Shown here: positions 46,201 through 54,600 of the stretch, in pieces
Layout of the letters: every line of letters begins with the position of its first letter
Position numbering within the stretch: position 1 is the first letter of the stretch
From: Ketobacter sp.
GTDB taxonomy: Bacteria; Pseudomonadota; Gammaproteobacteria; Pseudomonadales; Ketobacteraceae
Direction of reading: 5' to 3'
Length of the DNA: 64,000 nucleotides
NCBI RefSeq assembly: GCF_003671495.1
Contig: NZ_RCHN01000020.1
Span: 124,001 to 188,000, forward strand
Notes under the pieces: generated by a model
What the model was told of the DNA's origin: nothing
Database searches by the model: none
Seen by the model: the letters and a program-made list of their open reading frames with translations, nothing else
Made by a program: the position numbers and the translations under genes

Positions 46201-47845
46201 AATTGCCGAGCAATCCTGCATTGGCGGTGCCCTGCTCCACGCCGTCCACCAGCACATGGACCACTGCGCCGATATCTGCGCTGCCCTGCAACAGCAAGGT
46301 GGTATCCGAGGTGATGTAATCCCCTGCAACGCCGCTGTCAGAAGTGATGCCTGTGATAGCCGGAACATTGGGCAGGATAGTGTTGATCACGATGTCCAGT
46401 GCCGACGACAGGCTTGATCGATTGCCTGCAGTGTCCACCACCTGGGTGGTAATGGCATAGCTGCCATTCAACAACGGCGTAGCGGTCAAATCCAGCAGCC
46501 AGTTGCCGTCCACATCCACCGGCGCCAGACCCGCTGCAACTCCATCGACGAACACCTCTACCCAATCGCCGGGGTCGGCCGTACCGGCCAATTGGATGGC
46601 GCCGGTGGAGGTAATGCCGTCACCCAGGATGCCCGTGTCCGGCAACAGCGCAATACTGGCTACCGGATTGGGGACCAGTGTGTCAATCACCAGGGGAAAC
46701 GCCGGCGACCAGGGGGACTGGTTTCCGGCTCTGTCGGTGGCCATTAACGCGAATTCATAATTGCCGTCGCTGAATGGGCTGGTGGTGTAATCCAGCGTCC
46801 AGTTACCACCGGCATCCGCCTGCACATTGCCGATCAATTGCGGCCCAAGACGAACCCGAACCTGTGCATTGGGCTCTGTGGTGCCACTCAACACCAGATC
46901 CACGTCGCTGGTAATCCCATCCAGGGCGCTGATTCCGGTGTCGTCCGACAGTTGCAACGTGGCTGGTGCGGTTGGCGCCACACGATCCACGGTCACCGGG
47001 AACTGGGGCGAGATCGCACTCTGTAAATCCAGGAACGCGCCATCGGCGGTTAGCATGTAGCTGCCGTCAGGTAAGTCCGTGGCCGAATGGTCCACCACCC
47101 AGTTGCCAGCGTCATCCACCAGGCTGGAACCGATGGCCACCCCATCCTGATACAGCGTGACCGTGATTCCGGGCTCCGCGGTACCGTTCACCACCAAGGT
47201 TCCATCCGACGTGTAGCCGTCACCCAGAATATAGGAATCGCCGGTCACGGCGCTGATGATGGGCGCGATGGGCGCGGTGGGATCGTAACGAAACAGGAAC
47301 GATTGCGCCGACTCCACCCGCACACCGCTTGGGGAGATGGAGACCAGATCCACACTGTATGGACCGGGGGCCAGGCTGATCAACGTATAATCCAGGCTCC
47401 ACTGCCCCTGGCGATCCACCACCGTGGACCCGTTCATGACGCCGTTCAGCCAAAATTCGATAATGTGGTTGGGCTCCGCTGTACCGGAGAACGAGATGGT
47501 GTCATCAATGATGCGGCCTTCACCGAACGCCACACCGTCGGACCACAGTGAAATCACTCTGGGTGCCTGGAAGCGGGAATTGGCGCCGCCGGAGCCGCTG
47601 TTGGAGTTGCCAGCCCGATCGGAGCCACCAGCGGAGCTTCCACCGGAGTCACTGCCGGATGCGCCGTCCGCGCCGGAGCCACCGGCTTCCCCTGAGCTGC
47701 CGGATTCACCATTGCCTGAGCCACTGCTTTGGGTCTGGTCCGACCCGCTGCCACCGCCCGAACCGCCTCCACCACCGCCACAGGCGGCAACCAGCAACAT
47801 GCAACCGAATATTAGCCACCATCGGATCGCACTCAATTGGGACAC
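40247..47845 (-). CDS. giant surface lipoprotein / adhesin with Ig-like, FG-GAP, RTX-like and LamG domains
   Basis: The 2532-residue protein starts with a lipoprotein signal (L-V-A-A-C, Cys 22, then Gly) and a Gly/Ser linker (23-90). Eleven bacterial Ig-like domains of about 98 residues follow (94-1185), each ending near a V-D-x-x-x-P-x-A-P junction. Next come two SbsA/Big_5-type domains with SPADGAVNVGLNDNLVLNF and STPADEDSAVLLNATITLNFSE, and a related third. Seven FG-GAP repeats with GDINGDGFEDF-like calcium loops (about 1540-2030) form a propeller. A short RTX-like segment (GTSGNDTLVSGGG, GAGDDII), a DUF2341-like region and a LamG-type lectin fold (about 2240-2520) complete it. It starts with GTG and has GGAGGAAG just before. 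A role in adhesion or biofilm is inferred. Confidence 0.85.
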   Translation of the reverse strand: MSQLSAIRWWLIFGCMLLVAACGGGGGGSGGGSGSDQTQSSGSGNGESGSSGEAGGSGADGASGSDSGGSSAGGSDRAGNSNSGSGGANSRFQAPRVISLWSDGVAFGEGRIIDDTISFSGTAEPNHIIEFWLNGVMNGSTVVDRQGQWSLDYTLISLAPGPYSVDLVSISPSGVRVESAQSFLFRYDPTAPIAPIISAVTGDSYILGDGYTSDGTLVVNGTAEPGITVTLYQDGVAIGSSLVDDAGNWVVDHSATDLPDGSYMLTADGAFLDLQSAISPQFPVTVDRVAPTAPATLQLSDDTGISALDGITSDVDLVLSGTTEPNAQVRVRLGPQLIGNVQADAGGNWTLDYTTSPFSDGNYEFALMATDRAGNQSPWSPAFPLVIDTLVPNPVASIALLPDTGILGDGITSTGAIQLAGTADPGDWVEVFVDGVAAGLAPVDVDGNWLLDLTATPLLNGSYAITTQVVDTAGNRSSLSSALDIVINTILPNVPAITGITSDSGVAGDYITSDTTLLLQGSADIGAVVHVLVDGVEQGTANAGLLGNWSFDLGTLADGLYVVTTFSHNIAGSQSGMSAPRSITVDTLAPALPALSNVADDSNLSDGITNDTTLIFSGNAEPNSTVDMWVDGVARGTVSADGSGAWQFDLSATPFSDGNYTLSWQAADAAGNVSAFSSPYALRVDTAAPAAPLVLGFSDDTGSSGDLITADTTLLISGSAEAGATVEVFVDGISRGTTSADVTGVWSYDLSGSPLADGSYSITAEAVDVAGNRSVTSAAFSLTVDSTAPPAPVVSAISTDTAVQDGVTSDATLVFSGSAEVDAAVTVYLDGSSIGSAVASGGVWSFDYSGTALADGSYSVTATATDVAGNVSAASAAFALVVDTALPAAPFVLAISDDTGTAGDAITADTTLIINGSSEADATVDVYLDAVLIGVTTADAGGNWAFDYSATVLANGTYTATAVATDLAGNVSAISAGFSIEVDAAPPAAPVITGISDDTATAGDGITNDSTLLVYGTAEAGATVTVYQDGVVVGSTAADGSGNWSFDHSATSLAGGSYSFTAVATDAAGNDSVASSAYAVTVDSAQPLAPVIATISNDTGATDGITNDTGLVFSGTGEAGSTLDLMLDGASIANSGVDGSGNWSVDYSVTILSEGSYVLTATQTDTAGNTSPVSTAFPVVIDVSGPQISTLSPADGAVNVGLNDNLVLNFDENVYADSGNLVIHNAGDDSVFETIPLGDARITGAGTATITVDPAGTLFGGSGYYVLIDNGAWRDVATNDFAGVAATSDWNFSTGAITLTGSTPADEDSAVLLNATITLNFSEVVYVNSGNIVIHKTSDGSVWDTIDVTSGQVSGSGSNTIVVTQTDVLEPNTGYYINIDAGALENGNGVGFAGISNNSDLNFTSLNASIPTITNVTSSTADGTYGVGAAINVSVQFSEAVNVTLDTPQLELDMEGVDRRVDLASGSGTATLSFDYSVVLGDGALDLDYTNATALLLNGARIRSVQYANADLTLPDPAAAGSLSFNKDIDIEAQSLDVTSMTSADGFQVQGSVSGEHIGWAVSTVGDINGDGFEDFVTGAPDSSGSSGLAYVVYGQAGATRSNLNSASITNGINGFRIVGIGAVDKMGGAVGGAGDINDDGYDDLYVIAPLDDDYAADGGILYVVYGGASNGDVNVSSFSSAVGFRVTTAEANARIGDSFTDFNGNGQALDAGGDFNGDGIDDLVVGMRYSDEDGADSGKAYVIFGQAGATRADVDLDMINPTGPDGMKIMGAGAGWQLGQAARFVGDYDADGYDDVVVSAIFSDALGSQAGQSFLIFGSPGPVFNAIDVSTLSGGSGFKIQSSVAGGILGHSVAGGDFNGDGISDLVVSSNGKDGSGRSANGVAYVLYGNDSGSYSNIDVDSILSSEGFALFGEADADQMGHSLASAGDFNADGVDDLLLGAYLNASGGASAGAGYMVMGKDGSNRSDVDLAGMTNVDGFKVIGDNTDDRLGQSTGQADVNGDGYTDLIIGAPLGDNASLNAGETVVIWGRDFSQSVQAGLVGDANANNLVGTSGNDTLVSGGGADAISAGAGDDIIQLVDTDFYNIEGGLGSDTIQFTTGLNNLDLTSFGPEVINGIEVIDLGDNGNTLTLSQKSLLALSRESRVLYVKGGSSDAVSSSAGDGWCYTGTRSVSGTTYHVYLDEGAVLYVQTGIDVSAVPSFNNTQQYSFNTTSGGANVSGSVRDFPVLIRISNGIAATLQGSRADLRFTDRDQLSWLPYELEIGPSGQLNAWVLVPQVDGNSNADYIVMHYNDVQNGAVPDRQNPTKVWKDYGAVWHFDEGTSGTAYDSTAYQNNALQTNGNVGDNSDRLIGYGRNFSGNEVLQAPYDLSFNANNRAYTIESWVREPGLFFFGSKARREILSRGTGGSYWNMTSTAVIFSLEYSPRFEIGNGSGSSNVSFDGGGVWFTSEQWVHQVMVVDPSAGVRIYTNGSLQGSTGYRNMENGQAFKMGSSDADFQLDEVRYGRFAADANRIRLSYQNQRSSGHLVSP
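41550..43222 (-). repeat. FG-GAP propeller and RTX-like repeat segment of the giant lipoprotein
   Basis: Seven tandem units of about 55-65 residues, each with D-x-N/D-x-D-G-x-x-D-L and ending in V-x-Y/F-G, lie in 41750-43222. A full seven-bladed beta-propeller is expected. The adjacent 41550-41710 encodes G-N-D-T-L / G-A-D-A-I / G-D-D-I-I units like hemolysin-type calcium repeats. Confidence 0.7.
44300..47566 (-). repeat. tandem Ig-like domain repeats (eleven copies)
   Basis: Eleven units of about 290-300 bases encode similar Ig-like domains. Adjacent units share the pattern S-D-D-T-G-x-x-G-D-x-I-T-x-D-T-T-L-x-x-x-G-S-A-E. Units near the C-terminal side (44300-46100) are more alike than those at the N-terminal end, pointing to recent duplication there. 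Confidence 0.7.
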
Positions 47846-48388
47846 CTTCCTCCAAACTGCTTATTGCCTGATAAGCCACGAAATACGGGGCTTTCACTTC
47901 ATTTCAATATAGTTGAGGTGGTCATTTCCGCTGCGAATCAGGCTGTTTTATATGCGTATTTTTGTAGCCGGCACAATTTTGGGGCAAAACCGGCGGCAGG
48001 GCTGAATTCCTCAACCTATTCATACGGTTAGCGCCAAAGGTGTTATCGCAGTCGATCCCGGGGGTGTGCCCCCACTGCCACCAAATACAATGAGGCGACA
48101 CTAACCGGCTGATTTTCCACAACAACCCAATGTAAAGCACTGCGCCCCTGCGGTTACAAAACCCCAACAGTCCTGGAATCCGGCCATTAGCGGGTGGTTG
48201 ACCCCGGCGCCGATCAGCGCGAGCGTTTTGATCAAGTCCTAATAGTTTTTGCCATTCACAAAGGGGGTGAGTTACGCAATGATGGCTCACCATTGCGCCC
48301 GATTATGCTCAGGTCGAGCTGCTGCAGAATGCCACCATAACTAACTGAGCTAACATGTTTTTTGGACTCGAACAGGGATAACAGGATC
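47846..48388. other. 543-base intergenic region without a convincing gene
   Basis: The region separates the divergent adhesin and epimerase genes. It contains a short GC hairpin (GGGGG, TGTG, CCCCC at 48060-48073) and two competing stem-loops upstream of the epimerase: GGTGAG/CTCACC (48266-48291) and CGCAATG/CATTGCG (48275-48297). A minus-strand open frame of 123 codons at 47922-48293 has no family character and is not accepted. I recognise no riboswitch or RNA gene. Confidence 0.5.
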
Positions 48389-49426
48389 ATGAAAAAAGCA
48401 CTGGTCACCGGCGCCGCCGGTTTTATCGGCTCTCACGTAGTGGACCAACTCACCACCATGGGGGTCCAGGTCCGGGCCACCGCCTTGCCTAACGAGCGCA
48501 CCGATAACATTGAACACCTGAACCCCGAAATCGTCCGTGGCGACATGCTGGACAAGGGCTTCGTGCGCGAGATCGTGCAGGATGTGGATACAGTGTTTCA
48601 CCTGGCGGCGGTGTACGCCACCTGGATGCCGGATTGGAAACCCCTGTGGGAAGTGAACATCCAGGGCAGCCGCAACATCCTCTGGGCCTGCAAAAACGCC
48701 GACAACGTTAAGAAAGTGGTCTACACCAGCTCCCTTTCTGCCATCGGCCTGTTACCGGGCAAAGCCTCTTCCAACGAAACCACGCCCTTTAACCAATACG
48801 ACGGCCTGCCCTACATCCTGAGTAAATACCTGAGCCAACAGGAAGCCCTGGACTTTGCCGAGCAGGGTCTGAACCTGACGGTGGTAAACCCGGCTTTTCC
48901 ATTTGGTCCCGGTGACGTGGCGCCGACTCCCACCGGCGGTATCATTCTGCAGATGATTGATGGTGGAGCCCGTTTCTCCTTCCCGGGTGGTTTCAATCTG
49001 GTGGATGTGCGGGATGTGGCCGCAGGTCATATTCTGGCTGCAGAAAAAGGACGCCAGGGGGAAATCTACATTCTGGGTAACGAGAACGTGAGCGGTGAGG
49101 AGTTCAGTAAAATGTGCGCCGAGATCCTGGGCAAATCCGATCGCGTGATTCCGCTGCCAGGTTTGTTGGTGGAAGGCGGTGCGCAACTGGCACAATTTAT
49201 TGCCGAAAACATTACCCACTCCAAGCCGTTGCTCAATCCGAAAGAAGTAAAATACACCTCACAGTACGCCTATATGGACTGCAGCAAAGCGCGTAAGGAA
49301 TTGGGATACAATCCCCGCGACGTACGTATCTCCCTGCGGGATTCCATAGCCTGGTTCCAGAGCCCCGAGTTCCTCGCCCGCCAGAATGATGCTGTGCCCA
49401 TGAAGGCCAGCGTTAAATTCGGTTAA
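48389..49426 (+). CDS. NAD-dependent epimerase/dehydratase (extended SDR)
   Basis: The 345-residue protein has the extended short-chain dehydrogenase layout: nucleotide motif TGAAGFIGSH (8-17), catalytic Y-x-x-x-K in LPYILSKYLSQQE, and NPAFPFGPGDVAPTPTGG in the substrate region. It resembles dihydroflavonol-4-reductase-like/NAD-dependent epimerases of hopanoid or sterol clusters, but no such cluster is near. ATG 48389 (MKKALVTG) is chosen with AGGA upstream; the longer frame from TTG 48362 would add nine residues. The substrate is unknown. Confidence 0.85.
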   Translation: MKKALVTGAAGFIGSHVVDQLTTMGVQVRATALPNERTDNIEHLNPEIVRGDMLDKGFVREIVQDVDTVFHLAAVYATWMPDWKPLWEVNIQGSRNILWACKNADNVKKVVYTSSLSAIGLLPGKASSNETTPFNQYDGLPYILSKYLSQQEALDFAEQGLNLTVVNPAFPFGPGDVAPTPTGGIILQMIDGGARFSFPGGFNLVDVRDVAAGHILAAEKGRQGEIYILGNENVSGEEFSKMCAEILGKSDRVIPLPGLLVEGGAQLAQFIAENITHSKPLLNPKEVKYTSQYAYMDCSKARKELGYNPRDVRISLRDSIAWFQSPEFLARQNDAVPMKASVKFG

Positions 49427-49490
49427 TGTGGTAGATTTATAACCGCGCATTTGTAATATTGCCCTCTTACACCAATAGGAGGGCAATTTA

Positions 49491-50315
49491 ATGTTCGAAG
49501 ATCTCATCCCGAAAGACTTTTCTCAGGAGCTCCTGCTCGAGTGGGCGATCAGTATAGGAATGGCAATTCTTGTCTTCTTTATTGGTCGAATTATAGCCAA
49601 CATCATCGTCAAAGTTGCCCGACACGCAATGGAACGTGGCGGCATGGATGCCCTGCTGGTGAATTTCGTCGCCTCCATTCTGCGCTGGGTATTGATGCTG
49701 TTTGTCATCATCGCCGCGTTGGAGCAACTGGGTGTAGATACCACCTCACTGGTTGCCTTGTTGGGTGCTGCCGGTATCGCCGTCGGTCTGGCATTGAAAG
49801 ACTCCCTGCAGAACTTCGCCTCCGGCGTCATGCTGATTGTGTTCCGCCCCTTTAAGAACGGCGATTTCGTGGATGCCGGTGGCGTTACCGGTGTGGTTGA
49901 GCACATTGGTATTTTCACCACCATCATGAAAACTCCGGACAACAAAGAAGTGATCGTGCCCAATGGCCAGGTCTATGGTGGCACCATCACCAACTTCTCA
50001 GCCCGCGATACCCGCCGTGTTGATATGGTGTTCGGAATTGCCTACGACGCCGACATCCGTCAGGCCAAGAACATCCTCACCGAAATCATCAACAGCGACA
50101 GCCGCGTTTTGAAAGACCCGGCTCCGGTGATTGCCGTATCCGAGTTGGCGGATTCATCCGTAAACTTTGTGGTACGACCCTGGGTTAATTCCGCTGACTA
50201 CTGGGGCGTGCTGTGGGACACCAATGAGAAAGTGAAGTACGCATTCGACGAGGCCGGCGTGGGTATCCCATTCCCGCAGATGGATGTGCACGTGCACAAA
50301 GAAAAAGAAGACTAA
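49491..50315 (+). CDS. mscS: small-conductance mechanosensitive channel
   Basis: The 274-residue channel has three N-terminal membrane helices. The pore helix is seen in LVALLGAAGIAVGLALKDSLQNFASGVMLIVFRPFKNGDFV, the hallmark of MscS, followed by the beta domain (VTGVVEHIGIFTTIMKTPDNKEVIVPNGQV) and a C-terminal alpha/beta part (about 180-270). It releases solutes during hypo-osmotic shock from the inner membrane. GGAGGG lies upstream of the ATG. A strong bidirectional terminator follows at 50326-50363. Confidence 0.93.
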   Translation: MFEDLIPKDFSQELLLEWAISIGMAILVFFIGRIIANIIVKVARHAMERGGMDALLVNFVASILRWVLMLFVIIAALEQLGVDTTSLVALLGAAGIAVGLALKDSLQNFASGVMLIVFRPFKNGDFVDAGGVTGVVEHIGIFTTIMKTPDNKEVIVPNGQVYGGTITNFSARDTRRVDMVFGIAYDADIRQAKNILTEIINSDSRVLKDPAPVIAVSELADSSVNFVVRPWVNSADYWGVLWDTNEKVKYAFDEAGVGIPFPQMDVHVHKEKED

Positions 50316-50325
50316 ATATAGAAAT

Positions 50326-50363
50326 AAAAAAGGGGGTGAAGTTTTGGCTTCACCCCCTTTTTT
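50326..50363. terminator. bidirectional terminator between mscS and the cold-shock gene
   Basis: AAAAAAGGGGGTGAAG (50326-50341) and CTTCACCCCCTTTTTT (50348-50363) form a perfect 16-bp stem with a six-base loop, with A-run and T-run on either side. It can stop transcripts of mscS (plus) and of the cold-shock gene (minus). Confidence 0.92.
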
Positions 50364-50364
50364 A

Positions 50365-50577
50365 TTATTCGACCACCTGGACGTTTTCTGCCTGTGGGCC
50401 TTTCTGACCTTGTGCTACGCTGAATTGAACCCGTTGACCTTCTGCCAGTGTTCGGAATCCAGAGCCAGTAATAGCGCTGAAATGAACAAAAACATCGGGA
50501 CCGTTATCCTGCTCAATGAAACCAAAACCTTTAGATTCATTGAACCATTTCACTTTGCCAAGAGAGGGTGTTGACAT
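50365..50577 (-). CDS. cold-shock protein, CspA family
   Basis: The 70-residue single cold-shock domain protein has both RNA-binding motifs, RNP1 as KGFGFI and RNP2 as VFVHFSAI. It binds single-stranded RNA and DNA and acts as an RNA chaperone. A consensus-like promoter lies about 150-190 bases upstream, so the mRNA would have the long leader typical of cold-shock genes. Its stop is two bases from the shared terminator. Confidence 0.93.
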   Translation of the reverse strand: MSTPSLGKVKWFNESKGFGFIEQDNGPDVFVHFSAITGSGFRTLAEGQRVQFSVAQGQKGPQAENVQVVE

Positions 50578-50730
50578 ACCAAATACCTAACTTTTTCAGA
50601 CTTTCTTTTCACGTACCGAAGTACAATTCGCAAGCACCCAGTTACCAGAATATCCCACTTAACCGCCTCTACTGATCGGCCATTGCTGATCGTAAAACTA
50701 AGCAAAAACATCAGAGCAAAAAAGCGCTTG
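50578..50730 (-). promoter_or_regulatory. long 5' leader of the cold-shock gene
   Basis: From the inferred transcription start near 50730 to the ATG there are about 150 bases without a gene. Long leaders of this type fold differently at low temperature in known csp genes. I did not recognise the E. coli cold-box sequence itself. Confidence 0.4.
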
Positions 50731-50736
50731 ATTTCG

Positions 50737-50764
50737 ATTATAACTCTAAGCCCTTGCCCGTCAA
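50737..50764 (-). promoter_or_regulatory. sigma-70 promoter of the cold-shock gene
   Basis: On the minus strand TTGACG (50764-50759) and TATAAT (50742-50737) are separated by 16 bases, a near-consensus promoter. It lies directly after the stop of the pseudouridine synthase gene on the same strand. Confidence 0.75.
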
Positions 50765-50770
50765 CGACAT

Positions 50771-51616
50771 TTACTGCCAGTGTCGACGTATCTGCTCAGG
50801 TGTCAGTTCAAAGGTGGTGAATCGCCCTTCAACAGGGCATTGATACGACAGTTTTGTTGCAGTCAGATGCAATGTCTGTGAATTTTTGACCCCATATTGC
50901 GCATCACCACGCACCGCATGCCCCATTTGCGACAGGTGCCGACGGATCTGATGCTTGCGCCCGGTTTCAATATTCAGAATCAGCAGTGCGGAATCTTCAC
51001 TTTGCTCCACGGCCAAAATATTCGTGATCGCTAATTTATCATCCAGCGGAATCTCGATGCGTTTCACCTCAGGATTCCATTGCCCCTCTACCCGCACCCG
51101 ATACTGTTTTTCAATTTCCCGGCCGGCAAACCGCTCACTTAACTGCGCCGCCATTTTTTTATCGTGGGCCACCAGTATCAAACCGCAGGCATCCTGATCC
51201 AGACGATGAATCAAAAATACCGGGCGTTGATTATTAAAATGCAACTCCACCAGGCGCAACACACTGCAGTGATCGCCCCACTCATTGCCCTGGCTCATGA
51301 TACCTGGCGGCTTGAACCAAACACTGTAGCGACGCTGATCACTGATCAATTCCAACGGCGCCGGTTTGATGGCAAGCAGTTGTGGATTATAAAAAAGTCG
51401 AATCGACGTGCCCGCCGGCAAGCGCGCACTGGCCCGTCGCTGCCGCTGCCACTTGCTCTGAGGTTTCTTCACCTGCACCGCGCCCTGGGTCATGGCCAGT
51501 TTGATACGCGCTTTGGGCAAAGCGCTGTGTTGCGCCAGCCAATCGCAGGCATTGTCCACGGGCTCGGTCAGCTGGAAGCTCTGTTTCACGATCCTGTCGC
51601 TAGCGGGTTGCGCCAT
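50771..51616 (-). CDS. RluA-family pseudouridine synthase
   Basis: The 281-residue enzyme converts uridine to pseudouridine in rRNA or tRNA. The catalytic Asp lies in H-R-L-D-Q-D-A-C-G-L (canonical HRLDRDTSGL), and FKPPGIMSQG and ETGRKHQIRRHLSQMGHAVRGDAQYG are the other conserved motifs. The N-terminal part (about 1-80) is S4-like (AMTQGAVQVKK). It starts three bases after the mksB stop on the same strand, so it may be read from the condensin operon. The exact site modified cannot be assigned. Confidence 0.88.
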   Translation of the reverse strand: MAQPASDRIVKQSFQLTEPVDNACDWLAQHSALPKARIKLAMTQGAVQVKKPQSKWQRQRRASARLPAGTSIRLFYNPQLLAIKPAPLELISDQRRYSVWFKPPGIMSQGNEWGDHCSVLRLVELHFNNQRPVFLIHRLDQDACGLILVAHDKKMAAQLSERFAGREIEKQYRVRVEGQWNPEVKRIEIPLDDKLAITNILAVEQSEDSALLILNIETGRKHQIRRHLSQMGHAVRGDAQYGVKNSQTLHLTATKLSYQCPVEGRFTTFELTPEQIRRHWQ

Positions 51617-51619
51617 GGT

Positions 51620-54600
51620 TCAACTGATGCCTTCCATAAAATCCAGGGTCACCTGGTCACGAATATTCTGGCGGGACTGCTCCCACAACTCCGCAATTTT
51701 ATCCTGATTACAGCGCTTACGATCCACCAGCACCCGCGTGTTCAGCTCACCCACTTTGCGGTTGGCGGGGCACTTGGTGAACACGGCCTGGTGACTGATG
51801 ACATCCATAAACGGCCCGGATTTACTGGTGGGCATGATGAACACCAATTGCAACCCCAAGGCATCGGTCAGATAGTGTATGACTTCGCGGGAACGGGTTT
51901 CATCCATTTTGGAAAAGGCTTCATCCACCAGCACCATACGCAGATGGGTATTGCCCTCGTTGAAACGGAATGCGGAGGTGACGGCAGCGGAGCGAATGAT
52001 ATAGGCCGGCGTTTCCAACTGCCCACCGGACCCGGTGCCGTATTGACTCAAGGCAATAGGCTGTTTGCCTTCCGGTTCTTTGAAGATGTCGTAGCTGCGA
52101 TAGTTTCGGTAGTCCGCAATTCGTTGTAGCTCCCGCATGGCCTTCTGTTCATCCTCATCCAGCAGCATGGCCACCAGTTTGTCACGCACTGCCAACAGCG
52201 CTTTCGGCAGGTTCATGTCGAACAGACTGGAGCCGTCACCGATGTTGGGTAACTGGGACACTTCCTTGAAGAAACGCCAGTACTCCTTGAATTCCGGCAC
52301 CCAACGCCAGGCAAAGTAATAGCGTTCTCGGTCGGTGCCGAAGCGGTGATGTTCCAGCTCCCGGTTCAGATCCGTGAGCGCCCGCTCCCCTTCATTGATG
52401 GCCTGGTAGATACTGTGGCAGAGATGACTGACGAAGGTTTCATTGAAACGATCCTTGAGCTTGGCCAACTGCCCGTACTTTTCCACCAACACATTGTTCT
52501 TGAGACGGTTGGCGATGTTGTCCACTTCCTGGGCCACTTCATTAATGCGCTTGAAGAACACCGCCTGATGCAGAGTCTCCACCTGCGGATCATAAACGAT
52601 GACGTCCGCGGGATTGCAATATTGGTTGTGGCGCAGCAGGGCTTCATAAAGCTCACTGGCGGTGGCGGTGAGCTGACGATCCAGTTGCTGCAGTTCATCC
52701 TGGTAGAAACCCTGCTCATTCACCACCAGCGTAGCGTCTGCCTGTTGCAAGGTCGCTTCCACATCAAACTGGGGATGGATGCGGGTGATGCCGCGCACGG
52801 CCATCTCCCGCGCTTCCGCGTGCTCGATCAGTTTATCCTGTTCATCCGCCAGCTTTCGGCCCAGGGCCACTTCAGCGTCATACTCCTGGGCCAGGCGGCC
52901 TTTCTCGTTTTCCAGTTGTTTCAGGTCGGCTTCCAGCTGGGAGTACTTGTCCCGCAGCAGCGACAGCTCCTGATCCAGCACCTGAAATTCGCCGGTATCC
53001 AGTTCATTCAGGGTCTTTTCGGTTTGACGCAGCCTGCGGTGCAGTGCCAGGATGCCCTGCATCAACGTGGCGTAATCAATGCGTTTGATACCCTCGATGG
53101 CCTTGAACAAACGCTGCATGGCTTCCAGGTTGCCCTGCGCGGTCTGGGCTTGAATCAACAGATCCTGGTATTCCTGCTGTTTTGCGGCCAACGCGCGATC
53201 CCGGGCGTACTGGCCGAACACCAGCTCGCTGTCGGGGATATCGCAACGCCACAGGCTGTAATTACCGGCGGCCAACCCTTCCCGGGTGATGCCCCGAGCC
53301 ACCTCACGCAGCGCCTGGGCATCGTCCACCCGCACCACATTGCCGTAACTTGCCTTGAGGTAAAACTCCACCGTCTTGTGTTGGAAGGACAGGATATCAA
53401 TGATGGAATCGCGGGGATTGCTGAGGCGTTGGGCGTCTTTTTCCGCGCGCCCGCCCTGCACGACCCGGGCCGCACTGCGGCGACCGGGCAGGTTGCGCAC
53501 AATGGAAATGGCCTGGGCTTCATATTCCGGATGCACCACAATGCCAAAGCGGGCGCCCCCCAGATAACCTTCGATGGCCATCTGCCACTGCGGGTCCTCC
53601 ACCTCCACGTAGTCGCACAGCACCCGCGGTTCTGCCTGAGGGCACTGTTCCCGGATCGCCGCCAGCGCCACTTCCACCTGAGGCGGATAGCTCACCTGCC
53701 GGGTTTCCAGTTGGGCGATTTCCCGCTCCTTCTGCTGCAACTGCTTTTGCCGGTTTTGCAATGCCCGCTCGGTGTCTGCCCGCAACTGGGCCACCAGATC
53801 CCGCAGCGAAGGCTTGCTGTCGTCCAGAGAGCCTTGCAGTTCACTGCATAATTGATTGTGGATCTTCTCTACCTCAATGGCCTGATCCAAAGACGCTTCC
53901 AGCGGCGCCAGGTCCACCCAATCCTTACCGAACAGATTGGCCAGATCCACCTTGGCGCCATGGCCGGATTGAATCACCTTGCGTAATTTTTCCTTCAGTG
54001 GCCTGGCTTCCAGGGCGGGCAGCTCCGCACCCCAGCTGTGCTGGCTGAGCAGGGTCTGCAGGGCATTGGCCAGTTTGATGTTGTCGTGAATCTGATGATC
54101 CTGGGCCAGCAACGGTTGGGCTTTGTGGGCCAGCTCCTGCTGCATCTGCTCCACCTGGCGCGCCAGCTCATCTTTCTCATTGAGCACAGACACACCCCGG
54201 CGCTGTGCTTCCAGGGACACAATCTGGTCGTGGGTTTCCAGACGACGGGCCTTGTTCACATCCAGCCGGTTATCCCGCTCCTTGATCTCCCCCTGCAAGG
54301 CACTTTGCTTTTGTCGGCAATTCACATAGGCTCGCTGCTTCACCTGCAGTGCGCGCTGGGCCTCCTGGTAATCCAGTACCTGCCGCTGCACCCAATGGCC
54401 GGTATAGGTTTTACAGGCCTGAGCGGACCGTTCCAGTATCTCCAGGGATTGGATGATGGAGCGGGATTCCTCTTCCATACCGTGAATGGTTTTCATCAGG
54501 TCGGAGACCGTGCGAATGGCTTCCCCCAGATCCTTTTTTTCGAGGATTTCATCGGCCACAAACTCATTGATGCTTTTCACCGGCTTGTAGGCCATAAAGT

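Noticed and set aside
47922-48293. 123-codon minus-strand frame in the adhesin/epimerase gap
   Set aside because: Composition is rich in Cys, His, Trp and Arg, unlike neighbouring genes; no ribosome site and no domain.
47846-48388. Cyclic-di-GMP riboswitch upstream of the adhesin
   Set aside because: I looked for the GEMM core pattern on both strands and found no convincing match.
52346-53851. 501-codon plus-strand open frame
   Set aside because: Antisense to mksB coiled-coil coding; Leu/Phe/Gln-rich with no motif.
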